Shown here one piece after another: positions 32,358-43,250 of a DNA stretch of 64,000 nucleotides; positions within the stretch are counted from its first letter, which is position 1; each line of letters begins with the position of its first letter. The notes under the pieces were generated by a model. It was not told the origin of the DNA and did not search any database. It worked only from the letters and a program-made list of their open reading frames with translations. Location of the stretch: positions 1-64,000 of the forward strand of contig BLLK01000040.1 of assembly GCA_021927905.1 (NCBI GenBank). The letters run 5' to 3'. The translations under genes and the position numbers were made by a program. This DNA comes from Chaetoceros tenuissimus (lineage: Eukaryota; Bacillariophyta; Thalassiosirophyceae; Chaetocerotales; Chaetocerotaceae).

Positions 32358-34817
32358 TTGGGTCCTGCTCATAAAGTAGGACAATCCTTCTGTCACTGGG
32401 TACTTCTAAGCAATGGAAATTTTATAGCTCGATCATCTGTCATTCCTATACCGGATCATGAGCTAGAGTCTGATGAATTGAAGCGTTGTACCAACATCTT
32501 CATGGACTGTATACATGAGAAAATTGGAAATACCAAGGTACCGATCTATAACAATATCTACCCTCAGCATGTTTACTATGATGCTTTTGATGACCCTGTT
32601 GAGGATGATGAGAGTCAACTACCGTATGGCAAAGAACAGCATGAAGCTAAGCTTGAAGAGGTTAATGATAGATATCTGGAGGCACTTGACAATTACATTA
32701 ATTCTGAAGTAATCATGCCTGACAAGGACGGTACTGCTGTACTTACTAAGGTGAAAGGTCGTAAGCGTGATGCCGCAGGTAATCCTGTAGGAGAGGCAAA
32801 TGAAAATCCTATTCTTGATACCAGAGTGTATGAATTAGAATTCCCAGATGGTAGGATTGAGGAATATGCAGTTAATATGATTGCAGAGAACTTATTCGAG
32901 CAGGCTGACGAGGATGGCTGGGATTCTGGTATCATTGAAGAATTCTTAGATATACGCAAGGATGCTTCTATAGCTGTACCCAAAGAACAAGGCACGTATT
33001 TTAATAGTGCTCGTGGTGAGAGGAACGTTGTAACCACCAAAGGGTGGGAAGTCCAAGTTAAATGGAGAGACAAGTCTACAAGTTGGATCTCACTCAAAGC
33101 CGCAAAGGAGGGCGATCCACTAGGTCTAGCTGAGTTGGCTGTAGCATTGAAAGTACAAATTGAGCCTGCTTTTAAGTGGTGGATCAACCATGCCTTGAGA
33201 CAACGAGCCCGACTGATCTCAAGATTGAAATCAAATGTCATTAGAAAAGGCAAGACTAAGTTTGGGATACAGGTTCCTGGCTCATGGGAGGAAGCTATCA
33301 AGATTGATGAAGCAAATAATTACACGCTTTGGTATGACGCCATCAAGAAGGAAATGGTCAACGCTAAATGTGCTTTTAAGTTACTGGCTCGTGGAGATAA
33401 GCCTCCACCTGGATATAACGAGATCTTATGTCATTTGGTATTTGATGTCAAGCTGGATATGACCCGAAAAGCAAGATATGTTGCTGGAGGACACTTGACT
33501 AATGTTCCCGCAAATATGACATATTCTAGTGTTGTTTAAAGAGATACCGTTCGAATCGGATTCCTAGTGGCTGCTCTTAACGATCTTGATATACTAGCTG
33601 GTGACATCCAGAATGCTTTTCTTTCTGCTCCTACTGAAGAGAAAATATTCTTCTATGCAGGAGATGAATGGGGTGCTGATAAGGACCGCGTAGTTGTTGT
33701 AGTCCATGCCCTATACAGTCTCAGATCTAGTGCTCTACAATTTCGTAATCATCTTGCTGCAACGCTTGGTAACAAGCTTGGTTTCAAGTCCTGTCTTGCT
33801 GATCCTGATCTATGGTACAAACCATGTATTGATTCCAATGGAAATGAGTACTACTCATACATTCTCGTATATGTTGATGATCTGTTGATTATTGATAAGA
33901 ATCCGAAGCGATTCATGGAACGGATCCAAGGTGACTTTACTGTCAAGAAGGAGAGCATTGGACCCCCTGACAGATACCTAGGAGCTGACGTCAGAAAGGT
34001 CGACGACGATGGTGCCAAGTCATTTTGGACTATGAGTTCTAATTCTTATCTTGACAAGGCCATTAAGAATCTTAAGGCTAAGTTCAAGGAGAGTGGTTTG
34101 GAATACAACAAGAAACTCTCTGATCCAGAATACAGACCAAAACAACCATTTACTACTGCATCTTATCGACCTGAACTCGATACTTCTGAAGAATGTACTG
34201 ATGACCAAGTTACTCTATTCCAGAACCTAATCGGGATATTGCGATGGACGGTAGAACTTGGTAGGATCGATATTGGATATGAGGTATCAGTTTTGTCTAG
34301 ATATTTAGTTTCACCAAGGACTGGTCATCTCTTACAAGCAATTCATGTATTCAAATTCCTCGATATTCACAAGGATAACGAACTGGCTTTCAGACCGGAG
34401 TTACCAAATCTGGGCTTCAACTATGAGGAAATTGATAAGCAGACAGAGTTTATGAAGAAGGCTTACCCTGATGCTGTTGAAGATTTACCTCCAAATGCAC
34501 CTGTTCCAAGAGGGAAACTGTTGTCCATGTATGTATTTGTGGATAGTGATCATGCTGGTGATAAGGTAACTAGGAGATCCCAGACTGGTATTTTGCTATA
34601 CTTGAATTCCGCTCCGATCATTTGGTATTCCAAGAGGCAAGCGACTGTTGAATTCTTTAATTCTGGATCAGAATTCAGTACCGAATTAGACATTGTTATG
34701 GTATTATCAACGAGTCGTCTGCAATCACCATCAACCTACTTTAAATTTGATGGTGCATTATATGAGTGTCGTCATAACAGCACTGCTGTTAATTTTCACT
34801 TCATCATCATCATGTAA
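32358..34817 (+). CDS. Copia element 2 RT and RNase H region, fossil
   Basis: Two large frames. The first has EPAFKWWINHALRQRARLI and KARYVAGGHLTNVPANMTY from the RT fingers. The second has ALYSLRSSALQFRNHL, ILVYVDDLLIID (catalytic Asp pair) and an RNase H with FVDSDHAGDKVTRRSQTG and IIWYSKRQATVE. It is similar to, but clearly distinct from, copia element 1. Confidence 0.85.
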
Positions 34818-34846
34818 TTAAAAATTTTGTAATTGATTCAACAGAT

Positions 34847-36113
34847 ATGAAAAATTCAATTCTTTCATTTGAACAGGAAGAGGAAAATAGAAACATAGAT
34901 GACAGTGGTATCTTTAGTGCCAGACACAGACTAGATGGTCCAGGTAGGAAAAAACAAAGTATAGATGGCATAGCCATGTGTCTTTTGATTAAAGATGAAA
35001 ATGAAAAGCTACCAGAATGGCTTGCATACCATTACTTGAAATTACCACTTCAATATCTTGTTGTTAGGGTGGATAGCGAAAGCACAACGTCGCCCAAATA
35101 TATATTTCGAAATGAAACAGGTATGGATATTGTTCTATGGAATGATGCTAATTTTCGGTTAGAAATTGATACTTCTACGGTAGATCCCATCCAACAACAT
35201 CGTATCAGACAGCGAAGATTTTTTTCAGAATGCATGAAGCATCAAAAGGCCAGAGGACGAAAATGGCTGATAATGATTGATACAGATGAATACATTGCAA
35301 ATAATGTGTACGGTGGTCATGAACCTGTGTTGAGTGACAATCAAACTTTATTGGACTATATAAATTGAAAAGAAAATGAGATTTCCACGAGTACAGCAAT
35401 TGATAATACCAACACAAGCTTCATTCAGGGAGGTTGTCATTTAATGTCCAGACTTACCTTTTCTGCTGTAGATGAAAAAGATGCATCTTTATTACATCGT
35501 AAACTTCCCGGAAGACAATTTAAACCTATGATGTTCAATACATTGCGATTCTTCCGCCATGCTAGTCCAAATGCTGGTAAAGGTGATTATGAATCTAGAA
35601 AAGATAAACTTTGATCAGATGTTTCATGTGAAAAATGTACACCGACCTGTGCGTGATGTATGTAAGCATGCAAATATTGTCTTTGAGAACAAACCATTGA
35701 TGGTTCATCACTACATTGGGTCTTGGGAACATTGTAAGTGCAGTAGCAATTTTGGTTATCAACCATTGTCTCATTTTTTCGTGATTTTATTTACATATTT
35801 CATATCTTGGACAGACAATGCTAGAGAAGATGCTAGACGAACAAGAGCTAAATTCAACAAGAAAGGGCTTTTAGACTATGGAAAGCCGATATATCATATG
35901 CAAGGATGGTTGAATGAATTTGTTGATAGAATAGGTTTGAGCCAGAGTCAAGATTTGTTACGTGATGTTGGCGTGATAAAAGTTGGAAAGCTAAAGATCC
36001 GGGAGTCTCCGTATTATCCAAGAATAAGTGATTTTGAAAAATTAGATGAAAATATACCCGTTGAGAAACGATACTTCGGTGTGAATGGGGAGATACTTCC
36101 TACAAATGCCTAG
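34847..36113 (+). pseudogene. GT92 (DUF23) family glycosyltransferase, broken and N-terminally lost
   Basis: GT92 enzymes are Golgi type II proteins that add galactose or related sugars to glycans. Seen here: IAMCLLIKDENEKLPEWLAY and FFSECMKHQKARGRKWLIMI followed by DTDEYI (the D-x-D-like metal site), then in a later frame FHVKNVHRP and PLMVHHYIGSWEH. At least two frame breaks (around 35368 and 35590-35620) separate the parts. The open frame starts at an ATG 2 bp after TTCAACAG, a plausible intron acceptor, so an upstream exon with the membrane anchor may have been lost when copia element 2 landed. This is a host gene, probably no longer functional. Confidence 0.7.
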
Positions 36114-36397
36114 AATGACAAAGAGGAACAAATATACTTTTTAGATTTTAGGTTGCTTTGATCTAATTGTATAATGTTGTATATTGGCTTCCTGTGTCAT
36201 TGCTCAGTTAATTGCAGTAACTAATTTTGAACAACTTTGCAAAATATATGTGGAATACCTCCTTGTGTCTGCCTCCCTTTATCAAAATCAGCGACTGCAT
36301 CAATTGGCTCCCAATTTATGCTTATGAGAGGTCAACAAATATTCCCATAACATCTATGAGCATTGAACCTTATATGATCTTTTCCTGTTGGTAACCC
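36114..36397. other. Intergenic, 3' flank of GT92 and DUF268 genes
   Basis: A tail-to-tail interval. It contains AT-rich possible polyadenylation sequence and nothing else recognisable. Confidence 0.4.
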
Positions 36398-36483
36398 TTA
36401 TAGCAACTGCCCTGTAAGACGAAACCTTTTTAGGTATTCATAATCTTAGTAATCTTGTGTTATATATTTATAGCAACTGCCCT
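36398..36483. repeat. 16-bp direct repeat around a 54-bp segment
   Basis: TTATAGCAACTGCCCT occurs at 36398-36413 and 36468-36483. It sits at the C-terminal end of the DUF268 pseudogene and could be a small duplication or the target duplication of a lost or short insertion. Confidence 0.6.
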
Positions 36484-37686
36484 CCCTCTTTTGTGGTACA
36501 CCATGCCCTTGCCAAGGAAAGAATATCACCCCATGGATTTAGCGCATCCCCATACCTTCCGAGGCCTGAGTGCTCAAGCGATGAATAGCTCAAAATAACA
36601 TCAAATGTTGATAAAGATCCATTTAGGTAAGCACTACGAAATTCATCAGGAGTATATGTATCAATGAGAGGACGTTGCGAGACAATTCTCCCATATTCAA
36701 TGTGATCACTTTCAAAACACCTGCATACAGTGTAATGACTTCCAGCCATGGTCTTTCACTGCCTATGATCAGTACAGATTTACCACTAATATCCATCTTG
36801 GACTTGATAAGATCTCTCAATTCTTTTGCGACATCAACCCCATATGTACCTTTCGTAGTGCTGTTACTGAGAGATTGGAGCATTTCATGTATTGTTTCTT
36901 TAGTCCAAACATTCTCCATTGCTGCTCCTCCTACGTAGCAGTTTGCCACCATTTCCTATATTGGATTGGGTTTGTTCCATTCAAAGTGAAGAGAGAAACT
37001 ATCTCTTCAGGAATCGGTTAAGGAAATGTTCTATCTCCAGCATCAAGCTCATTCATTTGAAATAAAGATTTACAATCAACAGAAGCTTGGAGTGTAACAT
37101 ATGCTTTCTTGATGGAATTTGTTGCTAAATTATCTTGCCGATCTTTTGTATTAGTAAAAGTATCTACAACTATTGCTTTTTGGGTATACTCATCCATATT
37201 ATTTATAGTACACAAGGATTTGCACTTGATACTAATGTTTTGAAGTCTTGCTAAAAGATCTAATTTCCACTGATCTTGAATGGTATAATTCTTTTCTTGA
37301 TTAACTAGTGGTAACAGAGGAACAGCATGAGGCTTTAGTTTACTACTTTCACTTGTACTTTTAAGTAACAGTGAGCGGTTCCATCTTCTTTTTTTCTCCT
37401 TCATGTTTGCCAATTGTTGCAAGTACGTATCAATGGACAATATAGCACTCCGGCAAAACATAAACATACCCTCTGATTCGATCGTGACAATAATTTTGAT
37501 TCGCAAAATCCAAATCCTTTCTGGGGTCCATGGTCCATATTTACACAACACAACCTGGAGTTTTGAAGTATTGTGTACGTAGTTGAAGTAGTAGAATGGT
37601 ACATGTATGTTGTTGATGGTCTCTTCAGTGTGAAATCTCCCTATCTGGCTAGCTAGCAGAGCTCGGCAATCGCCACAGACGGCCAC
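36398..37686 (-). pseudogene. DUF268-family protein, frameshifted
   Basis: DUF268 proteins look like SAM-dependent methyltransferases; their substrate is not known. Reading from 37686, the frame gives HVPFYYFNYVHNT and ends at DAGDRTFP. A second frame has IPEEIVSLFTLNGTNP. A third has AMENVWTKETIHEM and SVLIIGSERPWLEVI (SAM-loop-like). A fourth has FDVILSYSSLEHSGLGRYG and DALNPWGDILSLARAWC, the most conserved DUF268 block. At least three frame shifts split it, so it is a recent pseudogene with all blocks still in order. The stop at the end lies in a short repeated sequence (36398-36413 and 36468-36483). Confidence 0.7.
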
Positions 37687-37840
37687 CTATTCTCTGATAC
37701 TTGATACTACTACTCAAATTTACATAAAATACACCACGAAAAACAGTGTCTGTAGAAACGAAAGAAATGAAAGAAACGTGAATTTATCTACATAAGAAAT
37801 GCATTCTACAAAGTTTCAAGGAAGCTAGTATTATTTTGTC
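37687..37840. promoter_or_regulatory. Divergent intergenic region
   Basis: The DUF268 gene runs left and the next gene runs right from here, so this ~150-bp interval probably holds both promoters. No specific motif can be assigned. Confidence 0.3.
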
Positions 37841-39108
37841 ATGACTTCTCTTGTTCGTCTTATAATTTTTTGTCTAGTTGTATTTATTACAAGAGAAATT
37901 TATTCCGACCAAAACTATCTTGGATCTGCTTACACCACTGAACTAAAAGCTTCAAATGCTCCAGCAACCAAAGTGTATAAGTCCTTTCGGAAGAAAGATT
38001 CTACAAATTCGTCAAGGATCAATACAAATTTTGACAATCGTTCCAAATTGATCCTCGCAAATAAGATTTCTAGAGCTGTTGGGTCCATCAATTCAAGTTT
38101 GAACTCAAGGGATAATTTCAATATCACAATCATTGGTCAACTAGGAGGAGAAATTGGAAACCATTTATCATAGTAAGTGTGACTGGTAAAGCGATTACTT
38201 TTGTCTTTTTGCCACCATAATACTGATACGCTTGAATGCATATTTCTTCATACGTACTTACCTAGCATTTTGGGAATGTATACAGTGTCACATAGATTAA
38301 AGGAAAAGTTCAACATAACTTCACATATAAGATTTCGACATCAAGATCGCAGGAAATGGGTAAATGGTTACAATAGTATGCAATCATGTTTCCCAAAGTT
38401 TAGAGGAGTTGATTTTTCTTTCTTCAATTCTCCAAATTTTAAACCATTGATGGATTCCCAGCCGATATCACCAATGGAAGATCCAGATGAAATTGTCAGA
38501 TTTGCTTTGGATCATTCCTCAACATTCAGATCATCTACTGGGACTCATCCTTCTTCACCATTTATTTATCTCAAGAATGCAATGGTTTCCTCGAATGATA
38601 TCAAGAAAGCTCAGATTATCCGATTTCAGAATTTATTCCAGTTTGACATGGACAATCCTAAATGCTGCAATCCAGACATGTCGCCCTATGCAAATGAAAC
38701 AGTCTTTCATTTCCGTAATTTCAAAAGAGAAATGCCACGAAGATACAAATCATTGTGCTTTGCTGAAATGGGAGCAAATGAAACCTTTATTGAACTTTTT
38801 AGTGATGCAAAATTTGGGGACAATGTTGCAATGACGAAGAGACCAAAAATATTGCAAATGTCTTGAAATCTAATGGATTAGGGGTCCGCATTATAAGTGG
38901 ACAAAGTGGTGAACAGGACTTCTGCTTTCTTCTCAAAACAAAGAAAAAGATTGTAGGAAGTGTACGATCGACATTTTTCATTTGGGCTGGCCTGTTGGGG
39001 AATACTTCTTTGGTGCACTCGTATGCTATTGGTAATCAAATTGAGGGGCTAAATATAACTCGTTTCATGAACAAAACCTTTGTTACAACGAGACATGATA
39101 CTCATTAA
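37841..39108 (+). CDS. GQLGGEIGNHL-type glycosyltransferase-like protein, one intron, one frameshift
   Basis: A secretory-pathway protein of a family that is abundant in diatoms and distantly resembles GT11-type fucosyltransferases (GQLGNQ motif). Exon 1 (37841-38172) has a signal anchor (LVRLIIFCLVVFI) and ends in ITIIGQLGGEIGNHLS. A 93-bp intron with GTAAGT...CTTACCTAG follows at 38173-38265, and exon 2 resumes in frame with YILGMYTVSHRLKEKF. Later blocks are IRFRHQDRRKWVNGYNS and, after a one-base frame change near 38830, VRIISGQSGEQDFCFLL and STFFIWAGLLGNTSLVH. The frameshift makes it a likely young pseudogene, unless it is a sequencing error. The family assignment is from memory of diatom proteins. 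Confidence 0.65.
38173..38265 (+). other. Predicted 93-bp GT-AG intron
   Basis: It starts GTAAGTGTG and ends CTTACCTAG. Removing it keeps the frame and gives a continuous conserved block, whereas reading through it does not. Confidence 0.75.
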
Positions 39109-39246
39109 ATCCAATGATATTTGATTGAGACTTGTTTCATCGCGTCCTTGCAAGTTTCCAACGCTCGTAGATTGGAAACATTTTAATTGAACAGATTCAA
39201 TTCTTAGTTCTTTACCTTCTGATTTTATTTCTGAATTCTCAACATA

Positions 39247-40532
39247 TAATGTCTATTGGATCTTTCTATGTTCAAAGTGTCAATTCATATAATAAGAACA
39301 AGTGTGTTAGCATCTTTTCATAGCATTTTCTTTCTAGTTTACAAGTAAGTACACGAGTATTTAATGACTCCAACTATTCTCAACATATTATGTCTTGAGT
39401 TTATAAAATTAAAATAAAAAGTACATTATACAAAATGATTTTTTTTTTTTAATCAAGATTTGATAGAATTTTCTCCCAAGCAATACCTTCTTTCCACCAC
39501 TGTACATGAGAAAAATCAGAACCAATTTTTCCTGCATTGATCAATGTAATTACATCTTCTGCAGTTTTGAAAAGATTGTCTTGTTTTGCAAAAAAAGAAT
39601 GAGCACATTGACGATACTGATTAATTCCAATTTTATCCGAAAAATCTTCCATGACAGGAATACATCCAAATTCTGCAAACTCGGTGAGTCGATGATATTC
39701 GCCTCCAGAAACATTGGAATAAGAGTGAGCAATGATACATACTTTAGCTTTTTTATAAGCATTTATCATGTATGAGATTTCCCGAGGTCGTGTTTTCATA
39801 ACCAATACTGAAGAATTAGGATGTGCTGCCATATATTTTTCGGATTCAGCGAGAAGAAACCTCCTTCGCTTTGTTATTAATCCAAAAAAAACTATGTCAA
39901 ATGGACGATCAGCAAGGGATATTTGACTTTCATTATCTGATGCTGCTACTATACTTGTAAGCCGACTTGGACTCTGATGCATAATTGGAAGTAATACTAA
40001 AGAATCTGTCAAATTTTTTTCTGTTGATGCAATTCGATAGTTATAGTCCGAAAATTCGAAAATGATACAATTTGGGGAATGATGACAAAGGGATAAATAA
40101 TCCTTCAGATATTGTTCAGTTTGTAATATTATTCGTGATCTGTTTTGGCAATGTTCGTCTATTAATGGACATGATGACTTTCCAAAAATTGTTTCAATCA
40201 ATGTTATATTTTCCTGATAGTTACTTGGTCTTAGCTGTGTACGTTTCAACCCGTATCCTTCCAGAGCTAGAGATATTGTATTTTGGATGCTTGAAAAGAT
40301 AGGGGGTCCAAGGTCAATAACCAAATGGGCTTGAAAAATTCAGCATCGTAATTGCAATTTGATTAAGAGAATTCTCTGGTGCGTTACAAAATTTTTGTTT
40401 TGTTTCAATTTTGAAAATATCTTGTCTAGACTTTGATTTATAGACTATCAAAATTTGTCTGAAGAGAAAATATACTGCAAAAACATAAGTGATCTTTTGA
40501 AAACAATTTACATTCATCATATCTAATTTTAA
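39247..40532. repeat. Segmental duplication, copy S2 (1,286 bp)
   Basis: Direct copy of 28745-30083, minus 53 bp (equivalent to 29819-29871). The first 116 bp repeat the LTR-tail remnant. Its right end lies ~120 bp from the start of the 8.5-kb YR element. Confidence 0.92.
39449..40517 (-). pseudogene. Second copy of the glycosyltransferase-like gene, disrupted by a 53-bp deletion
   Basis: Nearly identical to the gene at 28947-30071. A 53-bp deletion at ~40318 (not a multiple of three) separates the N-terminal anchor frame (to 40517) from the main frame (39449-40324). The remaining 291-codon frame could start at an internal Met just after the deletion but would lack the membrane anchor, so it is unlikely to act at the same place in the cell. 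Confidence 0.85.
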
Positions 40533-40886
40533 CAAGGCAAGCAAAAATCGGATTGTTAGTTTTTTTAATAGTGAACGATGTAATGCGATATGTACTGAAA
40601 TTAAGTGGTACTAGTTCCAAAAAAAAGAAAAAATAAGAAAGAAGCAAAGTACAACCCGTACTACCTAGTTCGTCAGGGATAAACAATGATACGCCAAGAC
40701 AAATGACGTAAGAGAAAGATTCAAGTTGAACCAAACATACAATGGATATGCTTGCGTAGGAATCTCTGTTTGCAACGAACTTTCATCTCAAGGCTTTGCC
40801 ATAAAGTGAAATCGAATCAAGTAGGTTTCAGAATAAGGTACCCTCTGATCACTGAACGATTAGTATTTTACTATCTATCTCTAACA

Positions 40887-43157
40887 ATGCCAACTACTCC
40901 ACTCCGCTCCCTTGCCTCTGCTCGCGCTCGTTTTCGTGAACTAGCCGCTTCTAATGGTGAGTTTACTACTCCTTTGCGTCCTGGGTCTGAATTGGGGGGG
41001 AGAGATCTGGAGATCCATTCGGTTGCTCCTGCTATCAAGGTAGGAACCGAGGTTGCCTATGTGCGCGATCCTTCTGGCGTATGCCTCACGTACATAGGAA
41101 GTGGTAGTTCATTGTGCCTTAATGCGCATGAATGCCCTATTGCTTCGCATAAGGCTGGCAATAAGTTTGAGGCTGGTACAAACCCTTTTTTCATGGAACT
41201 TCATCAAGGTGTGAGTGCTAAAGGCTACCGCAGGGGTTACACTATGTCATGTCTCTTGCTTTCTGGTGAACCAGACAATACGCTAGTTGAGAGTTTGTTG
41301 AAGGAAGAAGGTGTAGAATGGAAGTCAAGATTTGAGTTTCTCCAAACCGTGCCAGAGGAAGAACTGACTTGTTCTGTCATCAGTCATTTGGATATGTTGC
41401 AGCGCACTGCTATCAAGAACAGACCTGTCTTGAAAGAGAGAGATCCAGATGATGTTGACTCTCCGTCTATGGCTCAGTTGCTAGTCAAGGAGATGGATCG
41501 CGTGAGCTCCATTACAAAGCAGATGCTTGCTGCGTGTGCTGAGGGTTCCTCTAGTACTCTGCCAGATGGTTTAAAAGACTTGGTAGCAAGTGATAAGTCC
41601 ATGAAGGCTGTGAGCGATGAGATTTTTATGCAGTTATATAAGCTATTGGATTTGGTGGGATCCTTGTCTTCTGTAGTAGCAGTGCTTCAGGAAGACTCTG
41701 CAGATGCAGAATCTCTAAAGGAGTTAGTGGATGGTTTGTCTCTTGTGATGCGTGGAATCAAGACCTCTATTGGCCAACGCCCTGCAACGTCCACTCTTGA
41801 GCCTGACGTTTGGTCTGCACTTGCTGAGTTGGAGGGAAAGATTGATGCAGAGCACAACAACTTGTCTCAGAAGATTGAGAATGTGGATGCTAAAACTGCT
41901 GCGTTTGTCAAGGTTTTAGAAGCTGATGAAGACGAGGACTCTGAAATGAGTGGCTGTGGGCACACTACACACAAAAGTCACAGTTCCTGCGAACACGAGT
42001 GCTGTCCAAGTTGCACAAAAAACTTCCAATATATTCGCGAACTAGTTGACGATTTAAAGAGGGACAACACTTCGTTGAAGCGCAAGTTGGAGGAACTAGA
42101 CAAAGAAGATGTTACTAGTGATCAGGTTGGAACTTTCTCTATTCAAAAGTCTGTTATCACTGGCCGTCATGATGTTGCTGCTCTGCTTCTACAATGGTTT
42201 CCAGATGCATCAGATCTAGAGCCAGCCTTCTTTGTTACTCCCCATCTCTTGTGGAACTTGGTCTGGAGTAAGGTTCTGAACAATCCTAATGGAATGAAGA
42301 TTCCGTTCAGCGATAGTGATTTGATGAGAGCTAAAATCAACAAGAGATCTGCTGAAGCTTTTTATTCTACACAGTCCTATCTTCCCCAGTTTATGACTGC
42401 CGATGCACTGCCTTCTAGTTTTTCTGCTAAGAGTTCCAAGTCAGACAGAGCTTCCTCGCAGGCTTTCAAGAGCATCCCGACCGCTTTGGACTTTGGAAGA
42501 AGCGGCGACGCGGATTACCTGCACGGGAAGTTTCGTAAGGCTCTCAAAGATGTGACTAGCCAGTACAATAACTATCTTTCTCAGAAGTTGCTCAACCATC
42601 CAATTAAGGAGTGCTATCTCGCTGCGAAGCAATGCTTGGACGATGCTGTAGATCATATCTCACATGTGCTAGAGTTCATGGAGGATCAAAACTATCGTAA
42701 CGTGAGCTCGTTTGGAGAAGAGAAGAAGACACTTGCCTGGAACCTCGTGTGTGCATGTGTAAAGGACGTTTACGAAGTGCATTTTAAGGGATGCATTGAC
42801 CTGGTAGTTGCTACGGATTTGTCTGACTTGAATGAAGTCTCAGTGGATGTAACTTATGGTGCATTTGCGGTGAACCAACTTGTGAAGGAGCTTAACAGGA
42901 TGGGTCTGAAGCACCACCCATCCGTGAATACCAGTCAACTAAGGTTCATGATGGAGTCTTATGCCGAGTCCAGTGACGATTCAGCTAAGATTAAGAAGCT
43001 GGAGAAGGCTCTGGATACTCTTACCAAGGCACACGAGAAGCAAGAAGAGGATATGGCAACTCTGAAGCGTAAGCACGACAACTTGAATTCAGTAGTGAGC
43101 AACATGAAGAAAAACAAGAGATCTAAACGCAATGGCGGAGAGGACGATGAGGAGTGA
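40887..43157 (+). CDS. YR element 3 gag-like protein
   Basis: About 757 residues from the ATG at 40887 (the open frame extends a little further upstream). It has a basic, serine-rich start, long helical stretches, a Cys/His cluster around CGHTTHKSHSSCEHECC and CPSCTKNFQYI, a coiled coil near the C terminus (KIKKLEKALDTLTKAHEK) and a basic tail. The position before RT and the Cys/His cluster fit a Gag role in packaging element RNA. No known Gag fold can be named. Confidence 0.6.
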   Translation: MPTTPLRSLASARARFRELAASNGEFTTPLRPGSELGGRDLEIHSVAPAIKVGTEVAYVRDPSGVCLTYIGSGSSLCLNAHECPIASHKAGNKFEAGTNPFFMELHQGVSAKGYRRGYTMSCLLLSGEPDNTLVESLLKEEGVEWKSRFEFLQTVPEEELTCSVISHLDMLQRTAIKNRPVLKERDPDDVDSPSMAQLLVKEMDRVSSITKQMLAACAEGSSSTLPDGLKDLVASDKSMKAVSDEIFMQLYKLLDLVGSLSSVVAVLQEDSADAESLKELVDGLSLVMRGIKTSIGQRPATSTLEPDVWSALAELEGKIDAEHNNLSQKIENVDAKTAAFVKVLEADEDEDSEMSGCGHTTHKSHSSCEHECCPSCTKNFQYIRELVDDLKRDNTSLKRKLEELDKEDVTSDQVGTFSIQKSVITGRHDVAALLLQWFPDASDLEPAFFVTPHLLWNLVWSKVLNNPNGMKIPFSDSDLMRAKINKRSAEAFYSTQSYLPQFMTADALPSSFSAKSSKSDRASSQAFKSIPTALDFGRSGDADYLHGKFRKALKDVTSQYNNYLSQKLLNHPIKECYLAAKQCLDDAVDHISHVLEFMEDQNYRNVSSFGEEKKTLAWNLVCACVKDVYEVHFKGCIDLVVATDLSDLNEVSVDVTYGAFAVNQLVKELNRMGLKHHPSVNTSQLRFMMESYAESSDDSAKIKKLEKALDTLTKAHEKQEEDMATLKRKHDNLNSVVSNMKKNKRSKRNGGEDDEE

Positions 43158-43250
43158 AAGATTGGGTCCGTAGATGCTGTTAAGGTAGTTGATAAGCTAA
43201 AAACTACTACATCTACGGACGAGTCTAGTTACAATAATATTCAGATTGAA

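Larger units (their letters stand above)
30150..34830 (+). mobile_element. Ty1/copia element 2, no recognisable LTRs
   Basis: The coding body of a copia element: a Gag region ending in a long Gly/Arg tract (~31350-31440), integrase, RT and RNase H, split over three large frames (30204-32312, 32358-33539, 33567-34817). It looks like a few breaks only. No LTR pair could be found next to either end; the right end runs into a host GT92 gene within 30 bp. The limits are approximate. It is a fossil and probably fairly young. Confidence 0.85.

Noticed and set aside
30204-34817. Copia element 2 as a host retrogene
   Set aside because: Integrase, RT and RNase H are all present in copia order, and there is no sign of a host function.
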